64,000 nucleotides of DNA from the NCBI RefSeq assembly GCF_014205215.1, contig NZ_JACHNC010000001.1, forward strand, positions 4,407,001 through 4,471,000, given 5' to 3'. The position numbers and the translations under genes were made by a program. Each line of letters opens with the position of its first letter. Positions within the stretch are counted from its first letter, which is position 1. The stretch is from Actinoplanes lobatus (GTDB lineage Bacteria > Actinomycetota > Actinomycetes > Mycobacteriales > Micromonosporaceae). The notes below the pieces were generated by a model. That model saw only the letters and a program-made list of their open reading frames with translations. It was not told where the DNA came from and did not search any database. Of the stretch, positions 23,297 to 32,136 are shown piece by piece.

Positions 23297-24145
23297 TCAG
23301 GGGAGGAACAGGGGCATCGCGTCGGTGAGCTGGGCGCGCCAGTGGGGGAGTGGGGCGATGCCCGTTTCGGGCCAGCGGGCGTGGGACAGGACGCTGTAGG
23401 CGGGGCGGCGCGCCGGGCGCGGGAAACGGTCGCTCGTGGTGGGGTGGACCCGGCCGGGGTCGAGGCCGGCCTCCTCGAAGACGGCCCGGGCCAGGCCGAA
23501 CCACGTGGTGGAGCCGGCGGCGGTGCCGTGGTAGGAGCCGGGGGCGGCATCGCCCGCGACGGCGGCGCGGGACAGCGCCACCAACTGCCTCGCCAGGGAG
23601 TAGGACCAGGTGGGTGGGCCTTCCTGGTCGTCGACCACGTCCAGGGTGTCGCGGGTGGCGGCCAGGGTGAGCATGGTGCGGACGAAGTTGGGGCCGTGTT
23701 CGCCGTAGAGCCAGGCGGTGCGGACCACGTAGCCGCCGGAGTCGAGGACGGCCCGTTCGCCGATCGCCTTGCCGCGGCCGTAGGCGTTGATCGGCGCGTG
23801 CGGGGTGTCCTCGGGGATCGGCGTGGTCGCGGAGCCGTCGAAGACGTAGTCGGTGGAGACGTGGATGAGGCGTTTGCCGGCGATGTGCGCGAGGAGCCGG
23901 ACGGCGAATCCGTTGATCGCGGTGGCGCTCGCCTCGTCGGTCTCGGCGCCGTCGACGTTCGTCCAGGCGGCGGCGTTGAGAACGATGTCGGCGCCGGCCA
24001 CCGCGTCGCGGACCTCGACCGGGTCGGTGATGTCCAGGTCGGCGCGGGTGGCGGCGACCACCGCGGTCTCGCCGGATTCAGCCAGGACCGTCTGGAGGTC
24101 GCGGCCGAGCATGCCACCGGCCCCGGTGATGAGCCAACGGGGCAT
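23297..24145 (-). CDS. rmlD: dTDP-4-dehydrorhamnose reductase
   Basis: This 282-residue short-chain dehydrogenase-type protein catalyses the last step of dTDP-L-rhamnose synthesis. It has an N-terminal Rossmann motif ITGAGGMLG (about 6-14), LNAAAWTNVDGAE, the STDYVFDG motif (about 99-106) and a catalytic Tyr/Lys pair in YGRGK (about 125-129). The ATG at 24145 (MPRWLITGAGG) overlaps the rmlB stop, so upstream in-frame codons are ignored. It forms an operon with rmlB. Confidence 0.94.
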   Translation of the reverse strand: MPRWLITGAGGMLGRDLQTVLAESGETAVVAATRADLDITDPVEVRDAVAGADIVLNAAAWTNVDGAETDEASATAINGFAVRLLAHIAGKRLIHVSTDYVFDGSATTPIPEDTPHAPINAYGRGKAIGERAVLDSGGYVVRTAWLYGEHGPNFVRTMLTLAATRDTLDVVDDQEGPPTWSYSLARQLVALSRAAVAGDAAPGSYHGTAAGSTTWFGLARAVFEEAGLDPGRVHPTTSDRFPRPARRPAYSVLSHARWPETGIAPLPHWRAQLTDAMPLFLP

Positions 24146-25122
24146 CAGAGGCCGGCCCGGGACTTGAGGGGTTCCCACCAGGCGCGGTTGTCGCGGTACC
24201 AGGCGACCGTCGCGGCCAGACCCGCGTCGAGGGTGATCCGTGGCGAGTAGCCCAGTTCCTCGCTGATCTTGGTGATGTCCAGGGAGTAGCGGCGGTCGTG
24301 GCCCTTGCGGTCGGCGACCGGGCGGACCATGTCCCAGCCGGCGCCGCACGCCTCCAGGAGACGCCCGGTCAGTTCGCGGTTGGACAGCTCGGTGCCGCCG
24401 CCGATGTGGTAGACCTCGCCGGACCGGCCCTTCTCCAGGACCAGCTGGATGCCGCGGCAGTGGTCGGCGACGTGCAGCCAGTCGCGGACGTTGCCGCCGT
24501 CGCCGTAGAGCGGGACCGGTTTGCCGTCCAGCAGGTTGGTGACGAAGAGCGGGATGACCTTCTCCGGGAACTGGTGCGGCCCGTAGTTGTTGGAGCAGCG
24601 GGTGACCACCACGTCCATGCCGTGGGTGCGGTGCGCGGCCAGGGCGAGCAGGTCGGAGCCGGCCTTGGAGGCGGCGTACGGCGAGTTCGGCGCGAGTGGC
24701 CACGTCTCGGTCCACGAGCCCTCGGCGATCGAGCCGTACACCTCGTCGGTGGAGACGTGCACGAAGCGGCCGACCCCGGCGGCGCGGGCCGCGTCGAGCA
24801 GTACCTGGGTGCCGAGCACGTTGGTGGTCACGAACGGGAGCGCGCCCGAAATCGATCGGTCCACGTGTGATTCGGCGGCGAAATGGACGATGGCGTCATG
24901 GCCGGGGAGTAGGTCCCGGAGGAGATCAGAATCGGAAATGTCTCCCTCTATGAAACGCAGTCGGGAATCCGACAGTGGGAGGTTGGCACGATTTCCTGAA
25001 TAGGACAACAGATCCAGAACGGTCACCGATGCACCGGCCATGCCCGGGTACTCGTCCTGCAAGAGGGCCCTGACGTAGGCCGATCCGATGAAACCGGCAC
25101 CACCGGTCACGAAAATCTGCAC
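24145..25122 (-). CDS. rmlB: dTDP-glucose 4,6-dehydratase
   Basis: This 325-residue extended SDR enzyme converts dTDP-glucose to dTDP-4-keto-6-deoxyglucose. Motifs are VTGGAGFIGS (about 5-14), HFAAESHVDRSI (about 80-91), STDEVYGS and catalytic YAASKAG (about 150-156). RCSNNYGPHQFPEK and RDWLHVADHCRGI further identify RmlB. It starts with GTG, 46 bp from the divergent rmlA start. A GACCCT-gatt-AGGGTC dyad lies between the two. Confidence 0.95.
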   Translation of the reverse strand: MQIFVTGGAGFIGSAYVRALLQDEYPGMAGASVTVLDLLSYSGNRANLPLSDSRLRFIEGDISDSDLLRDLLPGHDAIVHFAAESHVDRSISGALPFVTTNVLGTQVLLDAARAAGVGRFVHVSTDEVYGSIAEGSWTETWPLAPNSPYAASKAGSDLLALAAHRTHGMDVVVTRCSNNYGPHQFPEKVIPLFVTNLLDGKPVPLYGDGGNVRDWLHVADHCRGIQLVLEKGRSGEVYHIGGGTELSNRELTGRLLEACGAGWDMVRPVADRKGHDRRYSLDITKISEELGYSPRITLDAGLAATVAWYRDNRAWWEPLKSRAGL

Positions 25123-25147
25123 GAGTGGCGAGTGTAGACGGTTGGCG

Positions 25148-25163
25148 GACCCTGATTAGGGTC
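25148..25163. promoter_or_regulatory. 16-bp dyad in the rmlB/rmlA divergent spacer
   Basis: GACCCT (25148-25153) and AGGGTC (25158-25163) flank GATT, in the middle of a 46-bp spacer between the two rml operons. The right arm ends 5 nt before the rmlA GTG. It could be a shared operator or a small mRNA hairpin masking the rmlA ribosome-binding site; nothing else supports either. Confidence 0.4.
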
Positions 25164-25168
25164 GCCCG

Positions 25169-26023
25169 GTGCGCGGAATTCTGCTCGCCGGGGGGACCGG
25201 CTCACGGCTGTGGCCCATCACCATGGCGATGTCGAAACAGCTGATGCCCATCTTCGACAAACCGATGATCTACTACCCGCTGTCCACGCTGGTGTCCGCC
25301 GGGATCCGCGAGATCCTGGTGATCACGACACCCGAGGACCAGCCGCACTTCCACCGGCTGCTCGGTGACGGGAGCCGGTTCGGCCTGGAGCTGACCTACG
25401 CGGTGCAGCCACGGCCGGACGGGATCGCCCAGGCCTTCCGGATCGGCGCCGGCTTCATCGGCGACCAGCCGGTGGCGCTGATCCTGGGCGACAACATCTT
25501 CCACGGGCTGGGCGGCTTCACCGAGCCGTCCGGCGGGCGGGTGTTCGCGTACCCGGTGGCCGACCCGGAGCGGTACGGCGTCGTGGAGTTCGACGACGAC
25601 GGCCGGGTGCTGTCGATCGAGGAGAAGCCCGAGAAGCCCAAGTCGACGTACGTGGTCCCCGGCCTGTACTTCTACGACGCCGACGTGGTGGAGATCGCCG
25701 GCCGGCTGGTGCCGAGCGACCGCGGCGAGCTGGAGATCACCGCGGTGAACGAGGAGTACCTGCGCCAGGGCCGGCTCGACGTGACGGTGCTGGACCGGGG
25801 CACCGTGTGGCTGGACACCGGCACGTTCCAGTCGATGGTGCAGGCGTCCGAGTACGTCCGGGTGATCGAGGAGCGGCAGGGCCTGAAGATCGGCTGTGTC
25901 GAGGAGGCGGCCTGGCGGGCCGGGTTCATCTCCGATGATCAGCTGCGTGAGCTGGCCGGTCCGCTGCTGAAGAGCGGGTACGGGCAGTATCTTGTCCGGC
26001 TGTTGGACGGGGGCCTGCGATGA
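25169..26023 (+). CDS. rmlA: Glucose-1-phosphate thymidylyltransferase
   Basis: This 284-residue nucleotidyltransferase makes dTDP-glucose from glucose 1-phosphate. The N-terminal [11 protein letters not shown] (about 7-17) with [20 protein letters not shown] (over about 23-42) and the [10 protein letters not shown] motif (about 150-159) are diagnostic. LDTGTFQSM near residue 213 is also typical. It starts with GTG directly after the 25148-25163 dyad and overlaps rmlC by 4 bp. Confidence 0.95.
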   Translation: MRGILLAGGTGSRLWPITMAMSKQLMPIFDKPMIYYPLSTLVSAGIREILVITTPEDQPHFHRLLGDGSRFGLELTYAVQPRPDGIAQAFRIGAGFIGDQPVALILGDNIFHGLGGFTEPSGGRVFAYPVADPERYGVVEFDDDGRVLSIEEKPEKPKSTYVVPGLYFYDADVVEIAGRLVPSDRGELEITAVNEEYLRQGRLDVTVLDRGTVWLDTGTFQSMVQASEYVRVIEERQGLKIGCVEEAAWRAGFISDDQLRELAGPLLKSGYGQYLVRLLDGGLR

Positions 26024-26631
26024 GGATCCGCCCGCTGGGCATCGAGGGCGCCTTCGAGGTCACCCCGGTGCAGCACGGCGACGACCGGGGCCGTTTCCTG
26101 GAGTGGTACCGGTTCGACGCGCTGGCCGAGGCGGTCGGGCATCCGCTGGACCTGGCCCAGGCCAACCTGTCGACGTCGGCGCGCGGTGTGGTCCGCGGCA
26201 TCCACTTCGCCGACGTGCCCCCGGGTCAGGCGAAGTACGTGACGTGTGTGTCCGGCGCGGTGCTCGACGTGATCGTGGACATCCGTGTCGGATCGCCGAC
26301 GTTCGGCTCCTGGGAGGCGGTCCGGCTGGACGATGAGGACCGGCGCGCCGTCTATCTGGCCGAGGGGCTGGGGCACGGGTTCTGCGCCCTGACCGAGGGG
26401 GCTACGGTGGCGTACCTGTGCTCGTCCACCTACCGTCCGGGCCACGAGCACGGGATTCATCCGCTTGATCCGGAACTCGGGATTGCCTGGCCGGTGGGGG
26501 AGCCCGTACTGTCCGCCAAGGACGCCGCCGCGCCGGATCTGGGGGAGGCGGGCGCGAAAGGTTTGCTGCCGCGTTACGACGCCTGTAACAGTTTTGTCGA
26601 AACATTGCGTCGGATTGACGACAGTCGATAA
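26020..26631 (+). CDS. rmlC: dTDP-4-dehydrorhamnose 3,5-epimerase
   Basis: This 203-residue RmlC-family cupin epimerises C3 and C5 of the keto-sugar. [19 protein letters not shown] (about 55-73) carries the catalytic His region, [15 protein letters not shown] (about 81-95) follows, and the conserved GLGHGFCAL (about 114-122) and [16 protein letters not shown] are typical. It is translationally coupled to rmlA, completing a four-gene rhamnose set with rmlBD. The 218-bp stretch after it contains no gene I can support. Confidence 0.93.
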   Translation: MRIRPLGIEGAFEVTPVQHGDDRGRFLEWYRFDALAEAVGHPLDLAQANLSTSARGVVRGIHFADVPPGQAKYVTCVSGAVLDVIVDIRVGSPTFGSWEAVRLDDEDRRAVYLAEGLGHGFCALTEGATVAYLCSSTYRPGHEHGIHPLDPELGIAWPVGEPVLSAKDAAAPDLGEAGAKGLLPRYDACNSFVETLRRIDDSR

Positions 26632-26849
26632 CCGCGAATGCCGGATAGTCCGAGTTGGACAGCTTCCTACGTATCGGTTCCCGGCATCATCCGAATCGCC
26701 ATTTCCGTCGAACGTAAAGCTGTAGCGCGGGCCTGGGGGCATTGAGAGTCTGTCTCATGTGTCCCGTGGGTTTCGTCCATGGGAAGTTCCGGGGCGTCCG
26801 AGCGCACGGATTAGTGGATCATGAGTCCAACGCAGTGTGGGGGCAAGGC

Positions 26850-28346
26850 GTGCAGACAATTGAATCCGTGGAGACCGTCGATCTCGCGGCGACGGCTTCG
26901 CAGCTCAAGGCCCGCTCCAAGGCCAGTGCGGCCCGGAGCGGATGGCAGAGCCGGTATGCCTGGACCCTCTACCTCATCGACGTCGCGGTCGGCCTCAGCG
27001 CTGCCATCGGGGCGCTGCTGCTGCGGTTCGGCGCCTCCGGGGTCGATCCGCACCAGCGTGATTACCTGCTGTTGACCCTGCTATTACCGATCGCATGGGT
27101 GGCGTGCCTCGCCATCAACAGAGCGTACGAGCCCCGTCACCTCTTCGTAGGGACCGAGGAGTACGCCCGGGTATTCCGCGCCGGATTGGCGTTGACCGCC
27201 GCTCTGGCCATTGTCTCCTTCGCGTTCGATCTGCGTTTGGCCCGCGGTTATGTGAGCATCGCGATGCCGCTCGCCATCCTGGTCGACCTCGGCGCCCGCT
27301 ACGTCTACCGGCAGCGCCTGCACCGGTCCTGGGCCCGCGGCCGGCATCTCAACCGGGTGGTGCTGGTCGGCCACGAGCGGGCCGTCATCGACATGACCCG
27401 CCGGCTGAGCCGCGAGCGCTACCACGGCCTCGGCGTGATCGGCGCCTGCCTGCCGCCCGGCCCGGCCCGCACCGCCGCCACCCCGGGCCTGCCTCCGCTG
27501 TACGGGACGTTCGACGACGTCGCCACGGCGGTCGCCCGCTCCGACGCCGACACCGTCATCGTGCTCTCCTGCCCGGAGATCGACGGGCCCGCGCTGCGCC
27601 GCCTCGCCTGGAAGCTGGAGCGCGACGACGTCGACCTGATCGTGGCCAGCACCCTGGTCGACGTGGCCGGCGACCGCACCACCATCCGCCCGGTCGACGG
27701 CCTGCCGATGCTGCACGTCGAGCACCCACGGCTCAAGGGCAGCGCCCGCGCGGTCAAGGAGATCTTCGACCGGGTCGGCGCCATGCTGCTGCTGTTGCTC
27801 GCCTCGCCGGTGCTGGCGACGGTCGCCGCCCTGGTCCGGTTCCTGCCCGGCGGCCGTGGCCCGGCCATCTTCGAGCAGGAGCGGGTCGGCAAGGACGGCC
27901 GCCTGTTCACGCTGTACAAGTTCCGCACCATGCAGGTCGACGCCGAGGCCCGCCTCTTCGAGCTGGGCGACCTCAACGACACCGACGGCGCGCTGTTCAA
28001 GATGCGGCAGGACCCGCGGATCACGCCGATCGGCCGCTGGCTGCGCCGGTTCTCCGTCGACGAGCTGCCCCAGCTGCTGAACGTGGTGAAGGGCGACATG
28101 TCACTGGTCGGCCCACGCCCGCCGCTGGCCAAGGAGGTCGCCGACTACCCGGCCGACATGCGCCGCCGGCTCGTGGTGAAACCCGGCCTCACCGGCCTGT
28201 GGCAGGTCTCCGGACGGTCCGACCTGTCCTGGGAGGAGTCGATCCGGCTCGACCTCACCTACGTCGAGAACTGGTCGCTCGCGATGGATCTGGCCATCCT
28301 CTTCCGTACCGTGAGCGCGGTGGTGCGCAGTTCGGGGGCGTACTGA
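26850..28346 (+). CDS. Polyprenyl-phosphate sugar-1-phosphate transferase (initiating enzyme)
   Basis: This membrane protein of about 498 residues matches the WbaP/exopolysaccharide glycosylphosphotransferase family. Four N-terminal helices (about 30-150) are followed by a Rossmann-like middle domain (VVLVGHERAVIDM). After another helix comes the catalytic bacterial sugar-transferase domain, with FEQERVGKDGRLF, LYKFRTM, SVDELPQLLNVVKGDMSLVG, PRPPL and KPGLTGLWQVSGRSDLSWEE. It transfers the first sugar phosphate to undecaprenyl phosphate. The GTG at 26850 after GGGGGCAAGG is preferred. An in-frame start at 26742 would add 36 poorly conserved residues. Confidence 0.9.
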   Translation: MQTIESVETVDLAATASQLKARSKASAARSGWQSRYAWTLYLIDVAVGLSAAIGALLLRFGASGVDPHQRDYLLLTLLLPIAWVACLAINRAYEPRHLFVGTEEYARVFRAGLALTAALAIVSFAFDLRLARGYVSIAMPLAILVDLGARYVYRQRLHRSWARGRHLNRVVLVGHERAVIDMTRRLSRERYHGLGVIGACLPPGPARTAATPGLPPLYGTFDDVATAVARSDADTVIVLSCPEIDGPALRRLAWKLERDDVDLIVASTLVDVAGDRTTIRPVDGLPMLHVEHPRLKGSARAVKEIFDRVGAMLLLLLASPVLATVAALVRFLPGGRGPAIFEQERVGKDGRLFTLYKFRTMQVDAEARLFELGDLNDTDGALFKMRQDPRITPIGRWLRRFSVDELPQLLNVVKGDMSLVGPRPPLAKEVADYPADMRRRLVVKPGLTGLWQVSGRSDLSWEESIRLDLTYVENWSLAMDLAILFRTVSAVVRSSGAY

Positions 28347-29692
28347 TGAGGCTCACCGTCATCGGCACCGGCTATCTCGGCGCCACCCACGCCATCTGCA
28401 TGGCCGTCATGGGCCACGACGTCCTCGGCGTCGACGTCGACACCACCAAGATCGAGAAGCTGGCCTCCGGCCAGGTGCCGTTCTTCGAGCCCGGCCTGCC
28501 CGAGCTGCTCAGCAAGGCGCTGGACTCCGGCCGGCTGCGGTTCACCACCTCGTTCGCCGAGGCCGGCGCCTTCGGCGACGTGCATTTCATCTGCGTGGGC
28601 ACGCCCCAGCAGGCGGATTCCGAGGCCGCCGACCTGACGTACGTGGACGCGGCCGTCACCGTGCTCGCGCCCTACCTGCGCCGCCGCACCCTGGTGGTCG
28701 GCAAGTCCACCGTCCCGGTCGGCACGGCGGCCCGCCTCGCCGGGCTGCTGCGCGAGCTGGCCCCGGCCGGGGACGAGGCGGAGCTGGCGTGGAACCCGGA
28801 GTTCCTGCGTGAGGGCTTCGCCGTCGACGACACGATGCGGCCCGACCGGCTCGTCTTCGGGGTCACCTCGGCGTGGGCCGAAGAGCGCCTGCGCGACGCC
28901 TTCGAGCCGGTGCTCGCCCAGGACGTGCCGGTGAAGGTGACCGACCTCCAGACCGCCGAGCTGGTGAAGGTGGCGGCCAACTCCTTCCTGGCCACCAAGA
29001 TCTCCTACATCAACGCGATGGCCGAGATCTGCGAGGCCACCGGCGCCGACGTGCACGACCTGGCCGAGGCGCTGGCCTACGACGACCGGATCGGCGGCCG
29101 GTTCCTGCGGCCCGGGCTCGGGTTCGGCGGCGGCTGCCTGCCCAAGGACATCCGGGCGTTCGCGTACCGGGCCGAGGAGCTCGGGGTCGGCCAGGCGGTC
29201 GGGTTCCTGCGCGAGATCGACGGCATCAACCGGCGACGGCGCGCCCGTACCGTGGATCTGGTCGTGGAGATCTGCGGCGGTGACGTGGCCGGAAAGCGGG
29301 TGGCCGCGCTGGGCGCCGCGTTCAAGCCGAACTCCGACGACATCCGCGACGCGCCCGCCCTCGACGTGGCCGAGCGGCTGCGGGCCGCCGGCGCCACGGT
29401 GGTCGTCTACGACCCCGCCGCCCTGGAGAGCGCCCGGCGCGCGCACCCCGGCCTGGAGTACTCGACAAGCGCCCTGGACGCGGCCCGCGGCGCCGACGTC
29501 GTGGTGCTGCTGACCGAATGGAACGAGTTCCGCGAGATCGAGCCGTCCGCGATGGCCGCCGTGGTCCGCCACCGCAAGATCGTCGACGGCCGGCACGCGC
29601 TCGACCCGGCCGGCTGGCGGGCCGCCGGCTGGGAGTACCGGGCACTCGGCCGGCCCACCGTGGCACCCCTCGAAAAGGAGCACCGCAAGTGA
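28346..29692 (+). CDS. UDP-glucose/UDP-HexNAc 6-dehydrogenase family
   Basis: This 448-residue UDP-sugar dehydrogenase has Rossmann motif VIGTGYLGATHA, ICVGTP (about 88), KSTVPVGT, NPEFLREG (about 148-155) and the catalytic Cys in GFGGGCLPKDIRAF (about 259-272). The C-terminal domain is complete. It oxidises C6 of a UDP-sugar to a uronic acid. UDP-glucose is the default substrate, but UDP-GlcNAc is possible because a WlbA/WlbB-like amino-uronate branch lies at 54.6-60.4 kb. The ATG overlaps the sugar transferase stop (ATGA). Confidence 0.92.
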   Translation: MRLTVIGTGYLGATHAICMAVMGHDVLGVDVDTTKIEKLASGQVPFFEPGLPELLSKALDSGRLRFTTSFAEAGAFGDVHFICVGTPQQADSEAADLTYVDAAVTVLAPYLRRRTLVVGKSTVPVGTAARLAGLLRELAPAGDEAELAWNPEFLREGFAVDDTMRPDRLVFGVTSAWAEERLRDAFEPVLAQDVPVKVTDLQTAELVKVAANSFLATKISYINAMAEICEATGADVHDLAEALAYDDRIGGRFLRPGLGFGGGCLPKDIRAFAYRAEELGVGQAVGFLREIDGINRRRRARTVDLVVEICGGDVAGKRVAALGAAFKPNSDDIRDAPALDVAERLRAAGATVVVYDPAALESARRAHPGLEYSTSALDAARGADVVVLLTEWNEFREIEPSAMAAVVRHRKIVDGRHALDPAGWRAAGWEYRALGRPTVAPLEKEHRK

Positions 29693-30624
29693 ACAGCACG
29701 GAGACGGTCGCGGTCGTCGTCGTCACGTACAACAGCGAGCGCCTGCTCGCCGACCTGCTCTCCTCGCTCGGGCCCGGCCTCGACGGCGTCGACTGGCACC
29801 TGACCGTCGCCGACAACGACTCGGCCGACGACACGGTGGCCACGCTGCGGCGGCTGGCGCCGGACGCCACCGTCGTCGAGATGGGCCGTAACGCGGGCTA
29901 CGCGGCCGGCATCAACGCCGCCGTCGCCAAGTCCGGCCCGTTCACCGCGGTGCTCGTGCTCAACCCCGACGTCCGGCTGACCCCCGGCTGCATCCGGGCG
30001 CTGCTCGGTGTCCTGCGTACCGAGGGGACCGGCATCGCCGTACCCCTGCTGCTCGACGGTGACGGCGAGCTCATCGAGACCATGCGCCGCGAGCCGGCGG
30101 TGCGCCGCATCCTCGGCGACGCGTTCCTCGGCGCCGGCCGGGCCGGCCGGATCCCGGCCCTCGGCGAGGTCGTCACCGACCCGCGCCGCTACCGGGCCGA
30201 GACCGTCACCGACTGGGCCGAGGGCTCCACCATGCTGATCAGCGCGGAGTGCTGGGAGGCGATCGCGCCCTGGGACGAGTCGTTCTTCCTCTACTCCGAG
30301 GAGACCGACTTCGCCCTGCGCGCCGGCGACGCGGGATTCGTCACCCGGTTCACCCCGGCGGTCCACGCCGTCCACCTGGAAGGCGACTCGCGGGTCTCGC
30401 CGGCGCTATGGGCGCTGCTCAGCGTCAACCGGGTGCGTCTCTACAGCCGCCGCCACAACCGGCTGCTCGCGATCGCCTTCTGGGCGGCGCTGCTGCTGCG
30501 GGAGGGCAGCCGCGCGCTGCTCGGCAAGGCGCCCAGCCGGCGCGCGGTCCGCTCCCTGGTGAGCCCGGCCCGTCTCCGGGAGACCCCGGGCCCGCACACC
30601 GTCCACGGCCGCGCCTCAGCGTAG
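29689..30624 (+). CDS. Glycosyltransferase family 2 (rhamnosyltransferase-like)
   Basis: This 311-residue GT-A enzyme has VVVVTYNSERLLADLLSSL at the start, ADNDSADDT (about 41), GRNAGYAAGINAA (about 65-77) and the metal-binding region VLNPDVRL (about 89-96). FFLYSEETDFALRA (about 196-209) is typical of WbbL/RmlT-type rhamnosyltransferases. The GTG at 29689 overlaps the preceding stop. Its 3' end overlaps the convergent deacetylase gene by 9 bp. Confidence 0.9.
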   Translation: MNSTETVAVVVVTYNSERLLADLLSSLGPGLDGVDWHLTVADNDSADDTVATLRRLAPDATVVEMGRNAGYAAGINAAVAKSGPFTAVLVLNPDVRLTPGCIRALLGVLRTEGTGIAVPLLLDGDGELIETMRREPAVRRILGDAFLGAGRAGRIPALGEVVTDPRRYRAETVTDWAEGSTMLISAECWEAIAPWDESFFLYSEETDFALRAGDAGFVTRFTPAVHAVHLEGDSRVSPALWALLSVNRVRLYSRRHNRLLAIAFWAALLLREGSRALLGKAPSRRAVRSLVSPARLRETPGPHTVHGRASA

Positions 30625-31284
30625 CCGTTTGATCACACCGACGGTCTCCAGCTTGAGGCGGGACATCGGGGACGGGCCCTGGAGCGCCTCGGTGCGCAGA
30701 GAGCCCGGGGTGTCGTCGTTGCGGACCGTGTAGCGGGGCTGCAGCCACTGCAGGGCACGGGCGGGGCGGCGGTCGCTGGTGAAGACGCGGGTGTAGCCGA
30801 GGCGCCGCATGCGGGCGAGAAGCGTGCGGTCGTAGCGGCCGAGCGGGCACGCCGCCGTCGACACATCGGCGCCGACCACCTCGGTGAGGCGCTCGCGGGC
30901 GGTGACCAGCTCCTCGTCGGCCGCGGCCGGGTCCAGGCCCCGCCACGGAATGTGCCGCATGCCGTGCGTGCCGACGGTCATGCCGCTGCGGTGCAGCAGC
31001 CGGACCTCCTCCGGGCCGAGGCTGCCGGGGCTGTCGAGCCGGCCGGCGAGGACGAAGAAGTCGGCGGTCAGGCCACGCCGGAGCAGCGCGGGCAGGCCGA
31101 TCCCGACATCCGAGGTGTTGCTGTCGTCGAAGCTGATCCGCAGTCCGGGCCAGTCGCGGATCTCGTCGAGGACGGCGCCGAACAGTTCCTCGCTGATCCA
31201 GTACCGGTCCTCACCGGGCTCGAGCTCCCGCTGCGGGGTGCCGATGCCGTGGAAGCAGACGTTGATGACCGAGTCGTTAGCCAT
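30616..31284 (-). CDS. Polysaccharide deacetylase family protein
   Basis: This 222-residue protein has a NodB-like domain. RISFDDSNTSD (about 48-58) is the metal/base motif 1 with Asp-Asp retained, TVGTHGMRHIPW (about 102-113) is motif 2 with the His-x3-His pair, and CPLGRYD follows near 145. There is no signal peptide, so it may act on cytoplasmic or lipid-linked sugar and not on the finished wall. It is the last gene of a minus-strand trio with two glycosyltransferases, starting 6 bp after the stop of the preceding gene. Confidence 0.87.
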   Translation of the reverse strand: MANDSVINVCFHGIGTPQRELEPGEDRYWISEELFGAVLDEIRDWPGLRISFDDSNTSDVGIGLPALLRRGLTADFFVLAGRLDSPGSLGPEEVRLLHRSGMTVGTHGMRHIPWRGLDPAAADEELVTARERLTEVVGADVSTAACPLGRYDRTLLARMRRLGYTRVFTSDRRPARALQWLQPRYTVRNDDTPGSLRTEALQGPSPMSRLKLETVGVIKRLR

Positions 31285-31290
31285 GATTCC

Positions 31291-32136
31291 CTAGGAGTCG
31301 GATTGCCGGGAGGATTCGTCGCGGCCCCATGCGGCGCCACCGTCACCGGCCCGTTTCGCGGCGACCGCCGCCAGCACGGTGATCGCCACGTAGCAGAGCG
31401 CCGCGGGAGCCAGCCACGGCCGTGGCACGACGACGTCGCGCAGCCAGGAGGACCGGTCCGCGGACCGGACCGGCACGGTGATCTCCCCGCGGGCCGCCGC
31501 CGCGCGCATCGCGGCGTTGCCGCCGCGGACCCGGACCAGGCGGCGGATCAGGTCGCCGGTGCGGCGCGGGGTGGCGACCTTCGAGGTGTACGCCGTGACG
31601 TGCGCCTTCTCCTCGCGGGTGAACTGCGAGTCGAGGAAGAGGTCGTCGGCGACCAGGTCGGGGAACCGGCCGAACCGGGCCCGCCCCTTCTCCGACAGCG
31701 CCACCACGCCCCGCCCGAACAGGCCGTCGCGCAGCACCGGCAGCCGCCCATGGATCGCGTAGTAGGCGCGCACCGCCGGCGGCCGCCCGGAGACGTCGAG
31801 CTCCCGGCCGACCGTGGCGGCCGGCGCGGTCTCCAGGGCCGCGGTCAGGGACCGCACCGCGGCGGTGGTCAGCACCACGTCGGCGTCCAGGTAGACACGC
31901 GGGAACCCGGCGGCGGCCTCGTCACCGGCGTTGAGGGCCGGGGACTTCCCGGCGGTCGCCAGGTCGATGACGCGTACGCCCGGGCGGCTCCGGGCGACCG
32001 CGACGGTGTCGTCGGTGCACCCGTTGGCGACCACGGTGATGTCGAACTCGCCGGGCCGCGCGTCGCTCAGCAGCGCGTCCAGGCAGCGCCCGATCACCGC
32101 CGCCTCGTTGTGTGCGGCGATGACGATGCTGGTCAT
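31291..32136 (-). CDS. Glycosyltransferase family 2, membrane-associated
   Basis: This 281-residue GT-A protein starts with TSIVIAAHNEAAVIGRCLDA and has VVANGCTDDT (about 35-44), a DxD-like metal site in VYLDADVVLT (about 81-90) and an acceptor-side DDLFLDSQF motif (about 163). A C-terminal helix LAPAALCYVAITVLAAVAA (about 240-258) anchors it to the membrane. The ATG overlaps the upstream gene's stop, so it is co-translated with the GT4 gene. Confidence 0.88.
   Translation of the reverse strand: MTSIVIAAHNEAAVIGRCLDALLSDARPGEFDITVVANGCTDDTVAVARSRPGVRVIDLATAGKSPALNAGDEAAAGFPRVYLDADVVLTTAAVRSLTAALETAPAATVGRELDVSGRPPAVRAYYAIHGRLPVLRDGLFGRGVVALSEKGRARFGRFPDLVADDLFLDSQFTREEKAHVTAYTSKVATPRRTGDLIRRLVRVRGGNAAMRAAAARGEITVPVRSADRSSWLRDVVVPRPWLAPAALCYVAITVLAAVAAKRAGDGGAAWGRDESSRQSDS

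Noticed and set aside
23297..24715. 472-codon version of rmlD
   Set aside because: The first 190 codons are out-of-frame shadow of rmlB. The ATG at 24145 starts the Rossmann motif and overlaps the rmlB stop.
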